This document shows positions 26,272-35,320 of a stretch of DNA of 64,000 nucleotides, piece after piece. The DNA lies in the NCBI RefSeq assembly GCF_035497915.1, contig NZ_DATJCS010000041.1, positions 12,014 through 76,013 of the forward strand. The letters are read 5' to 3'. This DNA comes from Serpens sp035497915. Its GTDB lineage: Bacteria > Pseudomonadota > Gammaproteobacteria > Pseudomonadales > Pseudomonadaceae. The stretch's first letter is position 1, and every line of letters begins with the position of its first letter. A program made the translations under genes and the position numbers. A model generated the notes under the pieces. That model had not been told where the DNA came from. It was given only the letters and a program-made list of their open reading frames with translations, and searched no databases.

Positions 26272-27060
26272 ATGAATTTTTTCCAACTGATGCAAACCCC
26301 GACGAGCGAGCTCAGCATCCCGGCGCACTGGGGGCAGGGTCGCTCGGTGTTCGGTGGCCTGGCCGCCGCGCTGGTCTACCGGGCCCTGCGGGAGCGGGCG
26401 CCGGCCGATCGCCCGGTGCGTTCGCTGGCCATCACCTTCGTGGCCCCGATGCAATGTGAAACGCCACTGCGCATCGAGGTCGAAGTGCTGCGCGAGGGGC
26501 GCGCCGTCAGCCAGTTGCTGGGCCGGGCGCTGCAGAACGGCGAGGTGGTGACTCTGGTGCAGGCCAGCTTCGGGGCCGGACGTCCGTCTTCAGTGGTGGT
26601 GGACGCCGAGCCGGCGCCGACGCTGAAAGCCCCGGAGGACAGCCAGAAATTCCCCTATCTGCCGGGCATCACGCCCGAGTTCACCCGCCACCTGGAGATG
26701 AGCTGGGCCCAGGGTGGCCTGCCATTTTCGGCCACGCTAGCCCGGGAAATGGGGGGCTGGGTGCGCTTGCGTGGCGAAGCGCCCCAACAACCGGTGGATG
26801 AGGCGGCGCTGCTGGCGCTGGTGGACGCCTGGCCGCCGGCCCTGTTGAGTCACCTGCGGCGCCCGGCGCCGGGCAGTTCGCTGACCTGGACCATAGAGTT
26901 CATGCAGCCGCTGCCAGTGGCGGAGGTCGGCGAGTACTTCCTCTACCAGGCGCGCATCGAGCATGCCCGCGACGGTTACGGGCATGTGGCTGCCAAGCTC
27001 TGGACGGCCCGGGGCGAGCTGGTGGCGATCAGTCGCCAGACCGTAGTGGTCTTCGACTGA
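26272..27060 (+). CDS. Acyl-CoA thioesterase family protein, double hotdog
   Basis: A 262-residue protein with two consecutive hotdog-like halves (about 10-115 and 130-262), as in the TesB-like / 4HBT_3 thioesterase group: GQGRSVFGGLAAALVYRAL in the first half is the hotdog central helix. There is no signal peptide. It starts 58 bases after tgpA with GAACGGAGACC as ribosome site, so read-through from tgpA is possible. Specificity unknown. Confidence 0.85.
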   Translation: MNFFQLMQTPTSELSIPAHWGQGRSVFGGLAAALVYRALRERAPADRPVRSLAITFVAPMQCETPLRIEVEVLREGRAVSQLLGRALQNGEVVTLVQASFGAGRPSSVVVDAEPAPTLKAPEDSQKFPYLPGITPEFTRHLEMSWAQGGLPFSATLAREMGGWVRLRGEAPQQPVDEAALLALVDAWPPALLSHLRRPAPGSSLTWTIEFMQPLPVAEVGEYFLYQARIEHARDGYGHVAAKLWTARGELVAISRQTVVVFD

Positions 27061-27061
27061 G

Positions 27062-27094
27062 CGAAAGCGCCTGGGCTTCCCCAGGCACTTTCGC
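27062..27094. terminator. Inverted repeat between convergent genes
   Basis: CGAAAGCGCCTGGG and CCCAGGCACTTTCG pair almost perfectly (one mismatch) just after the thioesterase stop and 11 bases from the chemoreceptor stop. It is a likely bidirectional terminator although no U-run is present. Confidence 0.55.
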
Positions 27095-27104
27095 CGGCGA
27101 AGGG

Positions 27105-28580
27105 CTACAGCTTCAGCTTGCCGATGGCCTGGTTGAGCTGGCTGGCCAGATTGGCCAGCTCGGTACTGGTGCTGGTGGAGTCGCGGGTCTGCAGCACGGT
27201 CTTCTCCGAGAAGTCGCGGATGCCGATCACCGAGCGGGTCATCTCCTCCGCCACCTGGCTCTGCTGCTCGGCGGCCGTGGCGATCTGCATGTTGCTGTCG
27301 CGCATCTGCTCGACCGCCTGGGCGATCTCCCCGAGGGCCTGCTCGGCCTCGCGGGCCAGTTGCACGCAGTCATCGGCGCGCAGCGAGCTTTCCCGCATGA
27401 ACTCCACCGCGTCCCGAGTGCCGCCCTGCAGGGTGCCGACCATGGTGGTGATCTCGTCCGTGGAATCCTGCACCCGGCGGGCCAGGTTGCGCACTTCATC
27501 GGCCACCACCGCAAAGCCGCGTCCCTGCTCGCCGGCGCGGGCCGCCTCGATGGCGGCGTTGAGCGCCAGCAGGTTGGTCTGCTCGGCGATGCCGTGAATC
27601 ACGTTGACCACACCACTGATCTTCTCGCTGTCCTGGGCCAGGCGTTCGACCATCTGCGCGGTTTCCTGGATGCCGTTGGAGAGCCCGGCGATGGACTGCT
27701 CCACCCGCTCCACCACCGTCTGCCCGGTGCTGGCCAGGCGGTCCGCCGCCAGCGACTGGTCGCGGGTGTCGGCGGCGTGCTGGGCAATGTGGTGCACGGT
27801 CACTGACATTTCGTTAATGGCCGTGGCGGTCTGGTCGGTTTCGCTCTGCTGGCCAACCATGCCCTGCTGTACCTGGCCCATGGCGGTCGCCAGGCGGGTG
27901 GCGCCTTCGTCCAATTGCGCGGCGCTCTGTGCCACCACGCCGACGATGCGCTGGTAGCCGGCCTGCATGGCGTTGAAGGCGCTGGCCATCTCGCCCACTT
28001 CATCGTGGCTGTCGAGCGGCACCCGGGCGGAGAGATCGCCGCTGCGTTCGACGTGCAGCATGACCCCGCGCAGGGTGTTCAGGTGGGTGAGCAGGAAGCG
28101 GATCAGCAACTGCGAACTGGCCAGCAGCGCCAGCATCAGCACCAGCACCGCCACCGCGTAGCTACCGGCCCGTTCGAAAAACACCTCGCCCAGTCCCGCG
28201 CCCACCGCCAGCACGGCGGCTCGGCGGCCATCGGCGAGGTCGATCAGCTGTGCGCCTATCAGCGGCTGCCGCTCGAGCAGGCCATGCTCCAGTGCCGTCC
28301 AGCCGCTCTGTCGCGGCAGTGGCAGGAGGGCGCCATTGTGACGCGGTTGCTCGTCGGGGGCGTACACCAGCACCCGCTCGCTGGCCGGCAACGCCGTGCC
28401 AGCGGGCCAGCGGGCCAGCAGTTCGGCCTGGGCCTGCGCCTGCTGGCGCGCCGCCGTTTCGCGGGCATCCTGTTCCTGATGCATGGCGAACAGCACCAGC
28501 AGCAGGGTGATGGCGAAGGAGACGGCGTTGAGCGCCCAGAACTTGTACTTGAGAGAGAGGTCGCGAAGGTGGAGTCCCAT
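27105..28580 (-). CDS. Methyl-accepting chemotaxis protein
   Basis: A 491-residue chemoreceptor with TM1 at about 16-33, a periplasmic sensor of only about 105 residues, TM2 at 140-160, a HAMP domain (161-213) and a long coiled-coil signalling domain. The hairpin tip carries the near-invariant EQTNLLALNAAIEAARAGEQ region around 350-365, which contacts CheA and CheW. No C-terminal CheR-tethering pentapeptide is present. The short sensor does not resemble a domain I can name, so the ligand is unknown. No che genes are nearby. Confidence 0.95.
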   Translation of the reverse strand: MGLHLRDLSLKYKFWALNAVSFAITLLLVLFAMHQEQDARETAARQQAQAQAELLARWPAGTALPASERVLVYAPDEQPRHNGALLPLPRQSGWTALEHGLLERQPLIGAQLIDLADGRRAAVLAVGAGLGEVFFERAGSYAVAVLVLMLALLASSQLLIRFLLTHLNTLRGVMLHVERSGDLSARVPLDSHDEVGEMASAFNAMQAGYQRIVGVVAQSAAQLDEGATRLATAMGQVQQGMVGQQSETDQTATAINEMSVTVHHIAQHAADTRDQSLAADRLASTGQTVVERVEQSIAGLSNGIQETAQMVERLAQDSEKISGVVNVIHGIAEQTNLLALNAAIEAARAGEQGRGFAVVADEVRNLARRVQDSTDEITTMVGTLQGGTRDAVEFMRESSLRADDCVQLAREAEQALGEIAQAVEQMRDSNMQIATAAEQQSQVAEEMTRSVIGIRDFSEKTVLQTRDSTSTSTELANLASQLNQAIGKLKL

Positions 28581-28658
28581 GGAATGGTCTTTTTATCGTT
28601 ATAGGAATGTGACGCAGGCAACACTATATCGGCGCCATGCCGGCCGGCATGAGAAAAA

Positions 28659-29480
28659 TCAAGAAACCCGGTCGCCCGCCGAGGCGTCGGGCAGGCCGAA
28701 GAAGGCGCGGGCGCAGGCACTGGTATGAGCGGCGACGGCCTCCGGCGTTTCGCCTCTCTGGCGAGCCACCATGGCGAGCACCTCGCCCAGATAGGCCGGC
28801 TCGTTGTGACCGCTTTTCGGTTTCGGCCGCAACGTGCGTGGCAACAGGTAGGGCGCGTCGCTTTCCAGCATCAGGCGGCCGGCGGGGATGTCGCGCACCA
28901 GTTCCTGCAGGTGCGTGCCCCGACGTTCGTCGCAGATCCAGCCGGTGATGCCGATGTGCAGATCGAGATCCAGATAGGCATACAGCGCACGGCGCTCGCC
29001 GGTGAAGCAATGCACCACTGCGGCCGGCAGGTGATCGCGGAAGTCCCTGAGGATGGCCAGCAGACGCTGATCGGCCTCGCGCTCGTGCAGGAATGCCGGC
29101 ATGCCCAGTTCGGCCGCCAGTTCCAGTTGCGCAGCGAAGACTTTCTCCTGCACCGGGCGGGGCGAGAAGTCGCGGTTGAAATCCAGCCCGCATTCGCCCA
29201 CGGCGCGCACGCGTGAGTGGCGCAGCAGTGCCTGCAACTGGCGGCGGTGGTCATCCTGCCACTGGCTGGCATCGTGCGGGTGAACACCGGCCGTGCAGAA
29301 CAGGCGGCCACCATCGGGATCGTGCTCTTCGCACAGACGCAGCGCCTGCTCGCTTTCGGCCAGGCTGGTGCCGGTGGCCATCAGCTGCGCGACGCCGGCC
29401 TGGCGGGCGCGCTCCAGCACGCCGTCCAGGTCGGCGGCGAGGCTGGGGTGGGTGAGGTTCACTCCGATATCGATGAGCAT
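28659..29480 (-). CDS. TatD-family metal-dependent hydrolase
   Basis: A 273-residue TIM-barrel hydrolase of the TatD family. LIDIGVNLTHPS replaces the usual HxH entry with NxTH, and later motifs include GVHPHDA, GECGLDFNRD, MPAFLHEREAD, VVHCFTGE and MLESDAPYL, the metal and substrate residues. Family members have 3'-5' DNase/RNase or D-aminoacyl-tRNA-like deacylase activity. The N-terminal substitution is typical of the TatD-proper subgroup. Confidence 0.92.
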   Translation of the reverse strand: MLIDIGVNLTHPSLAADLDGVLERARQAGVAQLMATGTSLAESEQALRLCEEHDPDGGRLFCTAGVHPHDASQWQDDHRRQLQALLRHSRVRAVGECGLDFNRDFSPRPVQEKVFAAQLELAAELGMPAFLHEREADQRLLAILRDFRDHLPAAVVHCFTGERRALYAYLDLDLHIGITGWICDERRGTHLQELVRDIPAGRLMLESDAPYLLPRTLRPKPKSGHNEPAYLGEVLAMVARQRGETPEAVAAHTSACARAFFGLPDASAGDRVS

Positions 29481-29510
29481 GGCGCTTCCACAGACGGCGA
29501 GGAAGTGTCC

Positions 29511-29825
29511 TTATAAATCAAGCGCCTGCCGCTGCCTATCCCGCAGGGTTTCGTACTGGCGCAGGCGCGCCCGCTCGGTGTCGTCGAAGTAATCGATCTG
29601 CAGCTGTTCGATGGCCATTCGCTGCGCGTCGTTGTCCAGCCGGTCATTGAGCTGGATGCGCGCCCTGGCTCGGTGATAGGCGCGCAGGCGGTGCTCCCAG
29701 GCCCGCGCCTCGCTGGCGCTGAGCGGCAGCAGATGATGGGTGTCATCCGTATCGCCGGGCAGCAGGCGCAGGCCGCCGAAGGCGAATATCAGCATCAGGC
29801 CCAGGGCCAGCAACAGCTTCTTCAT
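29511..29825 (-). CDS. Small single-span hypothetical protein
   Basis: A 104-residue protein. MKKLLLALGLMLIFAFGG is a membrane anchor or signal sequence, and the rest is strongly helical and charged (EARAWEHRLRAYHRARARI..., DDTERARLRQYETLRDRQRQ). It most likely exposes a helical domain to the periplasm. I do not recognise a family; the helical tail has a faint resemblance to lipase-chaperone-like repeats, which is not enough for a call. I chose the ATG at 29825 for its signal-like start. It lies between ThpR and TatD on the same strand. Confidence 0.6.
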   Translation of the reverse strand: MKKLLLALGLMLIFAFGGLRLLPGDTDDTHHLLPLSASEARAWEHRLRAYHRARARIQLNDRLDNDAQRMAIEQLQIDYFDDTERARLRQYETLRDRQRQALDL

Positions 29826-29939
29826 CGGCGACTCGATGACTGGGGCGAAGCGTCCTGCTTCGCGGTCACTTGGCCGAGCAGGAATCGTGCCCAAGCGCCC
29901 AGGCCCTGTGACGACGGGCATCCGGGTCGGCGCAGCGGT

Positions 29940-30476
29940 TCAAGGGGCGGCAAAACTGTTACAGCCCGACACAGTCGGCCAGCGGGCCAGGCACTGGTAA
30001 CGCGGCTGCTGCTCGACACTCCGGTACAGGCCCCATTCGCGGACCGGCCAGGCGACCTGCGGGGCAAGGGGCGGTAGATGGGTGGCAGCGAGTCGGCGCA
30101 CCAGGGTCAGATGCGGACGATAAGGGCGCTGTTCGTAGGTCACCCCAGCCGCCTGCAAGTGCTCCAGCAGGCTGGCCTGGAATTCCAGCAGCGCAGCCGG
30201 GGCCTGGCCGGGCAATAGCACCAGCAGGTCGGACCAGCGCTCCAGTAGCGCTAGCTCCAGTTCGAAGCCGGGCAGCGGCAGGCGTTCCGCCAGGGCGGTC
30301 AGGGTCGGCAGCCGCTCTGCCGGCTGGCTGCCGAGAAACGCCAGGGTGATATGCAGGTCGGCGGGGTGCAGCGCGCGCCCGTCCGGGCAGTTGGCCCGGG
30401 ACCAGGCGCTCAGCGTTTCGGCGACAGGCTCGGGACAGGGCAGGGCGAAGAACAGGCGCAGGCGATCGTGGGTCAT
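29940..30476 (-). CDS. thpR: RNA 2',3'-cyclic phosphodiesterase
   Basis: A 178-residue 2H phosphoesterase with the two required H-x-T motifs: His42-Ile-Thr44 (DLHITLAFLG) and His122-Leu-Thr124 (RPHLTLVRR), plus the RLFFALPCPEP entry strand of ThpR/LigT. These enzymes open 2',3'-cyclic phosphates at RNA ends and may show 2'-5' RNA ligase activity in vitro. A divergent promoter for the 30.6-kb gene lies just upstream. Confidence 0.92.
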   Translation of the reverse strand: MTHDRLRLFFALPCPEPVAETLSAWSRANCPDGRALHPADLHITLAFLGSQPAERLPTLTALAERLPLPGFELELALLERWSDLLVLLPGQAPAALLEFQASLLEHLQAAGVTYEQRPYRPHLTLVRRLAATHLPPLAPQVAWPVREWGLYRSVEQQPRYQCLARWPTVSGCNSFAAP

Positions 30477-30493
30477 GCGGGCGGCCGTCGTGG

Positions 30494-30522
30494 TTGACAG
30501 GTGGGGTGGGGCTTCCTAGCAT
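30494..30522 (+). promoter_or_regulatory. Strong sigma70-like promoter
   Basis: TTGACA at 30494-30499 and TAGCAT at 30517-30522 with an exact 17-base spacer. It points to the 95-residue gene at 30648, leaving a leader of about 115-120 bases. Confidence 0.7.
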
Positions 30523-30647
30523 TTCGCCCCGGCGCCGATTTAGTCAGCTACTTGCGGGGCGCCTGAGCAAAATACCGCTAAAGCGCTGGTTCCGGTGATG
30601 CCTCCCACCGCTGTCCAGTGGTTCTCGCGAGGCGGAAGCATCCCTCC

Positions 30648-30935
30648 ATGAATTCCTCCCTGTTCACCCTGCGTACCGCTCCCCTTGCCCGCGGCCTGGC
30701 CGGTCGTGACCTGCAGATCCTGCTCGGCGGCCAGCGCCAGGTCGAATTGCTCAAGCAGCTCGATGCATTGCCCGGCCAGCGTGGGCCGCTGCGCATCCGC
30801 TTCGCCGAGGAAGGTGCGGCGCTGGCCAGGCTGGCGACCGACAGTATCGATCTCGCGGTGATCGAGGCGCCCGGCCTCGATTGCATCGGACAACTGGTGC
30901 GGGTGGCGCGCAAGGGCCTGATCATCCGACGCTGA
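30648..30935 (+). CDS. Hypothetical protein of 95 residues
   Basis: A soluble small alpha/beta protein. Notable stretches are GRDLQILLGGQRQVELLKQLDALPG and RFAEEGAALARLATDSIDLAVIEAPG, ending in RVARKGLIIRR. There is no signal peptide or membrane segment. Codon use and a good promoter upstream support it being real, but I do not recognise the family. It is convergent with greB, whose stop is 14 bases away. Confidence 0.6.
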   Translation: MNSSLFTLRTAPLARGLAGRDLQILLGGQRQVELLKQLDALPGQRGPLRIRFAEEGAALARLATDSIDLAVIEAPGLDCIGQLVRVARKGLIIRR

Positions 30936-30949
30936 GACCGCGTCGCCGT

Positions 30950-31453
30950 TCAGGCCTCAGGGTATTCGATCTCCACCAGATACCAGGTCCGGTCGCCGGT
31001 GGGCGTGGGCACGTGCACTTCGGCGTCCAGGCTTTTGCCCACCAGGGCGCGGGCCAGTGGCGAGTCGATGCTGATCAGGTTCTGTTTGAGGTCCAGTTCG
31101 TCCGGTCCGACGATGCGGTAGCGCGCCGTCTCGCCGTTCTCGTCCTCCAGGGTGACCCAGGCGCCGAAATACACCTTGTGCGGATCGGCCGGACGCTCGC
31201 GCACCACCTTGAGGTTCTCCAGGCGCTTGCGCAGGAAACGCACGCGGCTGTCGATCTCGCGCAGCATCTTCTTGCCGTAGATGTATTCGGCGTTCTCCGA
31301 GCGGTCGCCCAGTGCGGCGGCCTCGCTCACCGCCTGGGTGACCTGAGGTCGGCGCACGTTCCACAGTTCGTGCAGCTCGGCGCGCAAGCGGGCCTCGCCT
31401 TCCGGGGTGATCAGCGGCGTACCGGCGGTACGCGGGGGACGATAGCGACTCAT
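30950..31453 (-). CDS. greB: Transcription elongation factor GreB
   Basis: GreB stimulates cleavage of backtracked RNA by RNA polymerase. The 167 residues include an N-terminal coiled coil (about 15-80, with GDRSENAEYIYGKKMLREIDSRVRFL at its tip, carrying the Asp/Glu pair that reaches the active site) and a C-terminal FKBP-like domain (DSPLARALVGKSLDAEV). YIYGKK is the GreB-type variant as opposed to GreA. I chose the ATG at 31453 because it follows GGAAGGAATC. The adjacent ABC permease ends 17 bases upstream on the same strand. Confidence 0.95.
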   Translation of the reverse strand: MSRYRPPRTAGTPLITPEGEARLRAELHELWNVRRPQVTQAVSEAAALGDRSENAEYIYGKKMLREIDSRVRFLRKRLENLKVVRERPADPHKVYFGAWVTLEDENGETARYRIVGPDELDLKQNLISIDSPLARALVGKSLDAEVHVPTPTGDRTWYLVEIEYPEA

Positions 31454-31470
31454 GATTCCTTCCTGACGAC

Positions 31471-33978
31471 TCAGCCTTCGCGCAGCACCTGCAGGGGGCT
31501 GGCATTGAGGGCGCGGCGGGTACCCAGCACGCCGGCGGTGCCGATCAGCAGGGCGCCCAGCAGTGGCAGCGCCAGCAGCCACAGGTGCGGCTGCCATTCC
31601 AGATCGAAGACGAAACGATAGAGCAGGGCGCTGGACAGCTCGCAGCCCAGCGCGGCGAGCAGCCCGCTGGCGGCGCCAAGCAGGGCGAATTCGCTGCGCC
31701 GGGCGCGCACCAGCAAACGCCGCGAGGCGCCAATGGCGCGCAGCAGGGCGCCCTGGCGAATGCGCTCGTCCAGCGTGGCCTGCAGCCCGGCGGCCAGCAC
31801 CACCAGCCCGGCGGCCAGCACGAACAGCAGCACGTACTCCACCGCCAGGGTCACCTGTTCCAGGATGCCGCGCAGCTGCTCCAGCAGGGCATCCACCTGC
31901 AGCAGGGTCACGGAAGGGAAGGCGCGGGCCAGGGCCACCAGCTCGCGTTCCTGGCCGGCCGGCAGATGGAAGCTGGTCAGGTAGGTCACCGGCAGATCCT
32001 GCAGCGAACCCGGCTCGAAGATCATGTAGAAGTTCGGCTGGAAGCTGTCCCAGTTCACCTGGCGCAGGCTGGTGACCCGCGCCTCGTGCTCGCTGCCGGC
32101 GATGCTGAAGCGCAGGCGGTCGCCTAGCGTCACCTTCAGGCTTGCGGCCAGCTCGCTTTCCACCGAGACGCCCGGCAGGTCACCCGGCTGCGGTTGCGAC
32201 CACCACTCCCCGGACAGCAGCTGATTGTCGGCCGGCAGGTCGGCGGCCCAGGTCAGGCTCAGGTCACGACGGATCGCGCGCTCGCCTTGCGAGTCCTTGC
32301 TGACGATCTCGCGCACTGGCTGGTCGTTGATGCTCACCAGGCGGCCGGGTAGCACCGGATAGAGCGGGGCGGCCGTGGCCTGCAGGGTCGCCAGGCGTTC
32401 GGCGAAGGCCTGGCGATCATCCGGCAGGATGTTCAGCGCGAAATGATTGGGGGCGTTCTCCGGCAACTGGGCCTGCCAGGTGTCCAGCAGTTCGCTGCGC
32501 AGCAGCGCGACCAGCGCCATGGCCAGCAGGATCAGCCCGAAGGCCAGCGCCTGGCCCACGGCCGCGAGCGGATGGCGCAGCAACTGGCCCAGGCCGAGGC
32601 GCCAGGGCAGCGCGGCGTCGCGCAGCAGACGGCGCAGGCCGGTCAGTGCCGCCAATAGCAGGCCGCCCAGTACGATGGCGGCCAGCAGACCGCCGGCGAG
32701 CAGGGCCAGGGTGAGCGTCAGGTCGAGACTCAGCCGCCACATGATCACGCCCAGCGCCAGCAGCGCCGAACCATAGACCAGCCAGGCGCCCGGTGGCAGC
32801 GGCTGCACATCGCTGCGCAGCACGCGCAGCGGCGGCACACGGCCCAAGGCGGCCAGCGGCGGCAGGGCGAAGCCGGCCAGGGCCAGCAGGCCGGTGGCGG
32901 TACCGGCCAGTGCCGGCAGCACGCCACCGGGCGGGATGTCCGCCGGCAACAGGCCAGCCAGCAGACGGAACAGTCCAAGCTGCGCCAGCCAGCCCAGCAG
33001 CACGCCCACCACGCTGGCCGCAATGCCGAGCATCAGCAATTGCAGGGCATACAGGCCGAGGGCTTCGCGGCGTGACAGGCCGAGGCAGCGCAGCAGCGCG
33101 CTGGCGTCGAAACGGCGCACGGCGAAGCGGTTGGCCGACAGCGCCACGGCTACGCCGGCGAGCAGGATGGCGGCCAGGCTGGCCAGGTTCAGGTACTGCT
33201 CGGCGCGCTCGAGGGCGCCACCGATCTGGCGGTTCTCATCGCGCACGTCCTGCAGGCGTTGGCTGGGTTGCAGCTGTCCTTCCAGGGCCTGTCGGTAGGC
33301 CTGCAGCGCGGACGGCGAACCACGCCACAGTTCCCGGTAGCGCACTCGACTGCCGGGCTGCACCACACCCGTGGCGTCGAGGTCATCCAGGTGCATCAGC
33401 ACTCGCGGCGTCAGGCTGTAGAAGTCGCCGGCGCGGTCCGGCTCGTGGGTCAGCACGCGGGTCAGGCGCAGGCTCTTCTCGCCCACTTCGATGCTGTCAC
33501 CCACCTGCAATTCCAGTGCGGCGAACAGCCGGGCCTCGGCCCAGGCTTCGCCCGGTCGCGGGCCGGAGCCGGGGTTTTCCACGCCGTAGGGCTCGGCTGC
33601 GCCGCGCAGTTCGCCGCGCAGCGGATAGGCATCGTCGGCGGCCTTGACGCTGGCCAGCTGGATGCCCAGATCGGTGGCGATGACGCTGGAGAACTCCACC
33701 GCGCGGGCGTGATCGAGGCCCAGCGCGTGCCCCGGGGCGAGCTGTTCGGCGCTGGCTGGCGCGCTGCCGCTGAGCACCAGGTCGGCGCCGAGGAATTCGC
33801 TGGCGCGCAGCAGCATGGCGCCGTTCAGACGTGCGCCGAAGTAGCCGATGGCGGTACTGGCCGCCACGGCGATCAGCACGGCGCCGAACAGCACGCGCAA
33901 CTCGCCGGCGCGCAGGTCGCGCAGCAACTGGCGGGCCGCCAGGGCAAACAGGCGGGCGAAGGGAATGCGACGGGGCAT
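31471..33978 (-). CDS. FtsX-type ABC transporter permease, YbbP-like
   Basis: An 835-residue permease with an N-terminal helix (about 30-48), a large periplasmic domain to about 255, and three helices. A second helix group around 385-500 and a further periplasmic domain follow, then three terminal helices (about 715-830) ending in the FtsX-like core. Two FtsX domains in one chain is the YbbP/MacB-like layout used for substrate extraction rather than import. It directly follows its ATPase (stop and start overlap at 33978). In E. coli the same ybbA-ybbP pair is divergent from tesA, as here. Substrate unknown. Confidence 0.92.
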   Translation of the reverse strand: MPRRIPFARLFALAARQLLRDLRAGELRVLFGAVLIAVAASTAIGYFGARLNGAMLLRASEFLGADLVLSGSAPASAEQLAPGHALGLDHARAVEFSSVIATDLGIQLASVKAADDAYPLRGELRGAAEPYGVENPGSGPRPGEAWAEARLFAALELQVGDSIEVGEKSLRLTRVLTHEPDRAGDFYSLTPRVLMHLDDLDATGVVQPGSRVRYRELWRGSPSALQAYRQALEGQLQPSQRLQDVRDENRQIGGALERAEQYLNLASLAAILLAGVAVALSANRFAVRRFDASALLRCLGLSRREALGLYALQLLMLGIAASVVGVLLGWLAQLGLFRLLAGLLPADIPPGGVLPALAGTATGLLALAGFALPPLAALGRVPPLRVLRSDVQPLPPGAWLVYGSALLALGVIMWRLSLDLTLTLALLAGGLLAAIVLGGLLLAALTGLRRLLRDAALPWRLGLGQLLRHPLAAVGQALAFGLILLAMALVALLRSELLDTWQAQLPENAPNHFALNILPDDRQAFAERLATLQATAAPLYPVLPGRLVSINDQPVREIVSKDSQGERAIRRDLSLTWAADLPADNQLLSGEWWSQPQPGDLPGVSVESELAASLKVTLGDRLRFSIAGSEHEARVTSLRQVNWDSFQPNFYMIFEPGSLQDLPVTYLTSFHLPAGQERELVALARAFPSVTLLQVDALLEQLRGILEQVTLAVEYVLLFVLAAGLVVLAAGLQATLDERIRQGALLRAIGASRRLLVRARRSEFALLGAASGLLAALGCELSSALLYRFVFDLEWQPHLWLLALPLLGALLIGTAGVLGTRRALNASPLQVLREG

Positions 33979-34661
33979 CAGGGTTCTTCCTGCTCGATCA
34001 GTCGACCGCCTTCCAGGCGGATCTGCCGGCGGCAGCGGTGGGCCAGGCGCTGGTCATGGGTGACCAGCACCAGGGTGGTGCCGCGCTCCTGATTCAGATC
34101 GAACAGCAGATCGCTGATGCGCTCACCGGTACGGCTGTCCAGGTTGCCGGTGGGCTCGTCGGCGAACAGCAGGCCGGGCTCGGCGGCAAAGGCGCGGGCG
34201 ATGGCGACGCGCTGCTGCTCGCCGCCGGACAGCTGCCGGGGGTAATGACGCAGACGCTGGCCCAGGCCCACCCGCTCGAGCAGTTCGGTGGCGCGCTGGC
34301 GGGCGTCGGCGCGGCCCTCCAGTTCCAGCGGCAGCATGACGTTCTCCAGGGCGTTCAGGCTGTCGAGCAACTGGAAGGACTGGAAGACGAAGCCCACATG
34401 CTCGGCGCGCACCCGGGCGCGCTGATCCTCGTCGAGGTTCTCCAGGGCGTTGCCGGCCAGCACCACCTCGCCGCCGCTGGGACGATCCAGGCCGGCCAGC
34501 AGGCCGAGCAGGGTGGATTTGCCGGAGCCCGAACTGCCGACGATGGCCAGGCTGTCGCCGGCCGACAGTTCCAGCGACAGGGGATGTAGGATGGTCAGCG
34601 CGCCTTCCGTGCCGGGGACCACTTTGCTAAGGTTCCGGGCGCTGAGAATGCTGTTGATCAT
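33978..34661 (-). CDS. ABC transporter ATP-binding protein, YbbA-like
   Basis: A 227-residue LolD/MacB-type ATPase with Walker A VGSSGSGKSTL, Q-loop FVFQSFQLLDSL, signature LSGGEQQRVAIARA, Walker B LLFADEPTGNLD and a switch His in VTHD. It powers the FtsX permease encoded next. I chose the ATG at 34661, which begins the conserved domain; any earlier start would run into tesA on the other strand. Its start is only 10 bases from the divergent tesA start. Confidence 0.94.
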   Translation of the reverse strand: MINSILSARNLSKVVPGTEGALTILHPLSLELSAGDSLAIVGSSGSGKSTLLGLLAGLDRPSGGEVVLAGNALENLDEDQRARVRAEHVGFVFQSFQLLDSLNALENVMLPLELEGRADARQRATELLERVGLGQRLRHYPRQLSGGEQQRVAIARAFAAEPGLLFADEPTGNLDSRTGERISDLLFDLNQERGTTLVLVTHDQRLAHRCRRQIRLEGGRLIEQEEP

Positions 34662-34671
34662 GGGGGTTCCA

Positions 34672-35265
34672 ATGCGTGCGTGGATTCTGGCGGGAGGCCT
34701 GGCTTGCCTGCTGTGGGGGCAGTCCGCCCTGGCCGGTACGCTGCTGGTGGTCGGCGATAGTATCAGCGCCGCTCTGGGGCTGGATACCAGCCAGGGCTGG
34801 GTCGCCCTGCTGGAGCGGCGCCTGGCAGACCACCAGGTGGTCAATGCTTCGATCAGCGGCGACACCACGGCCGGCGGCCGTGCACGTCTGCCCCGGCTGC
34901 TGGCCGAGCACCAGCCGGACTGGGTGGTGATCGAGCTGGGCGGCAACGACGGGCTGCGCGGTCTGCCCCCGGCGCAACTGCGGCAGAATCTGGACGCAAT
35001 GATTCAGCGCAGCCGGGAGGCGGGCGCTCAGCCCATCCTGCTGGGCATGCGTCTGCCGCCCAATTACGGCGTGCGCTACAACCGCGCCTTCGAGCAGGTG
35101 TTCGCCGACCTGGCGCGCGAACACCAACTGCCCTGGGTGCCGTTTTTCCTGGAGGGGGTTGGCGGTGTCGAAGGCATGATGCAGGCCGATGGTATCCACC
35201 CCGGCGCCGAGGCCCAGCAACGCCTGCTGGACAATCTCTGGCCGGTGCTTGAACCGCTGCTCTGA
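34672..35265 (+). CDS. tesA: Periplasmic arylesterase / thioesterase I / lysophospholipase L1
   Basis: A 197-residue SGNH hydrolase with a signal peptide (cleavage after QSALA). The four blocks are present: nucleophile Ser30 in VVGDSIS, Gly64 in the ISGDTTAG block, Asn92 in LGGNDGLRG, and Asp173-x-x-His176 in DGIHPG. TesA hydrolyses esters and acyl thioesters in the periplasm. The synteny with ybbA-ybbP across proteobacteria supports the name. Its own promoter must lie within or across the ATPase coding region. Confidence 0.95.
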   Translation: MRAWILAGGLACLLWGQSALAGTLLVVGDSISAALGLDTSQGWVALLERRLADHQVVNASISGDTTAGGRARLPRLLAEHQPDWVVIELGGNDGLRGLPPAQLRQNLDAMIQRSREAGAQPILLGMRLPPNYGVRYNRAFEQVFADLAREHQLPWVPFFLEGVGGVEGMMQADGIHPGAEAQQRLLDNLWPVLEPLL

Positions 35266-35320
35266 CGCTTTCCCGGCTTGCCCCTTTCGGCTAAGGTGGC
35301 GCCCCCTCCTGGAGCCTGCC

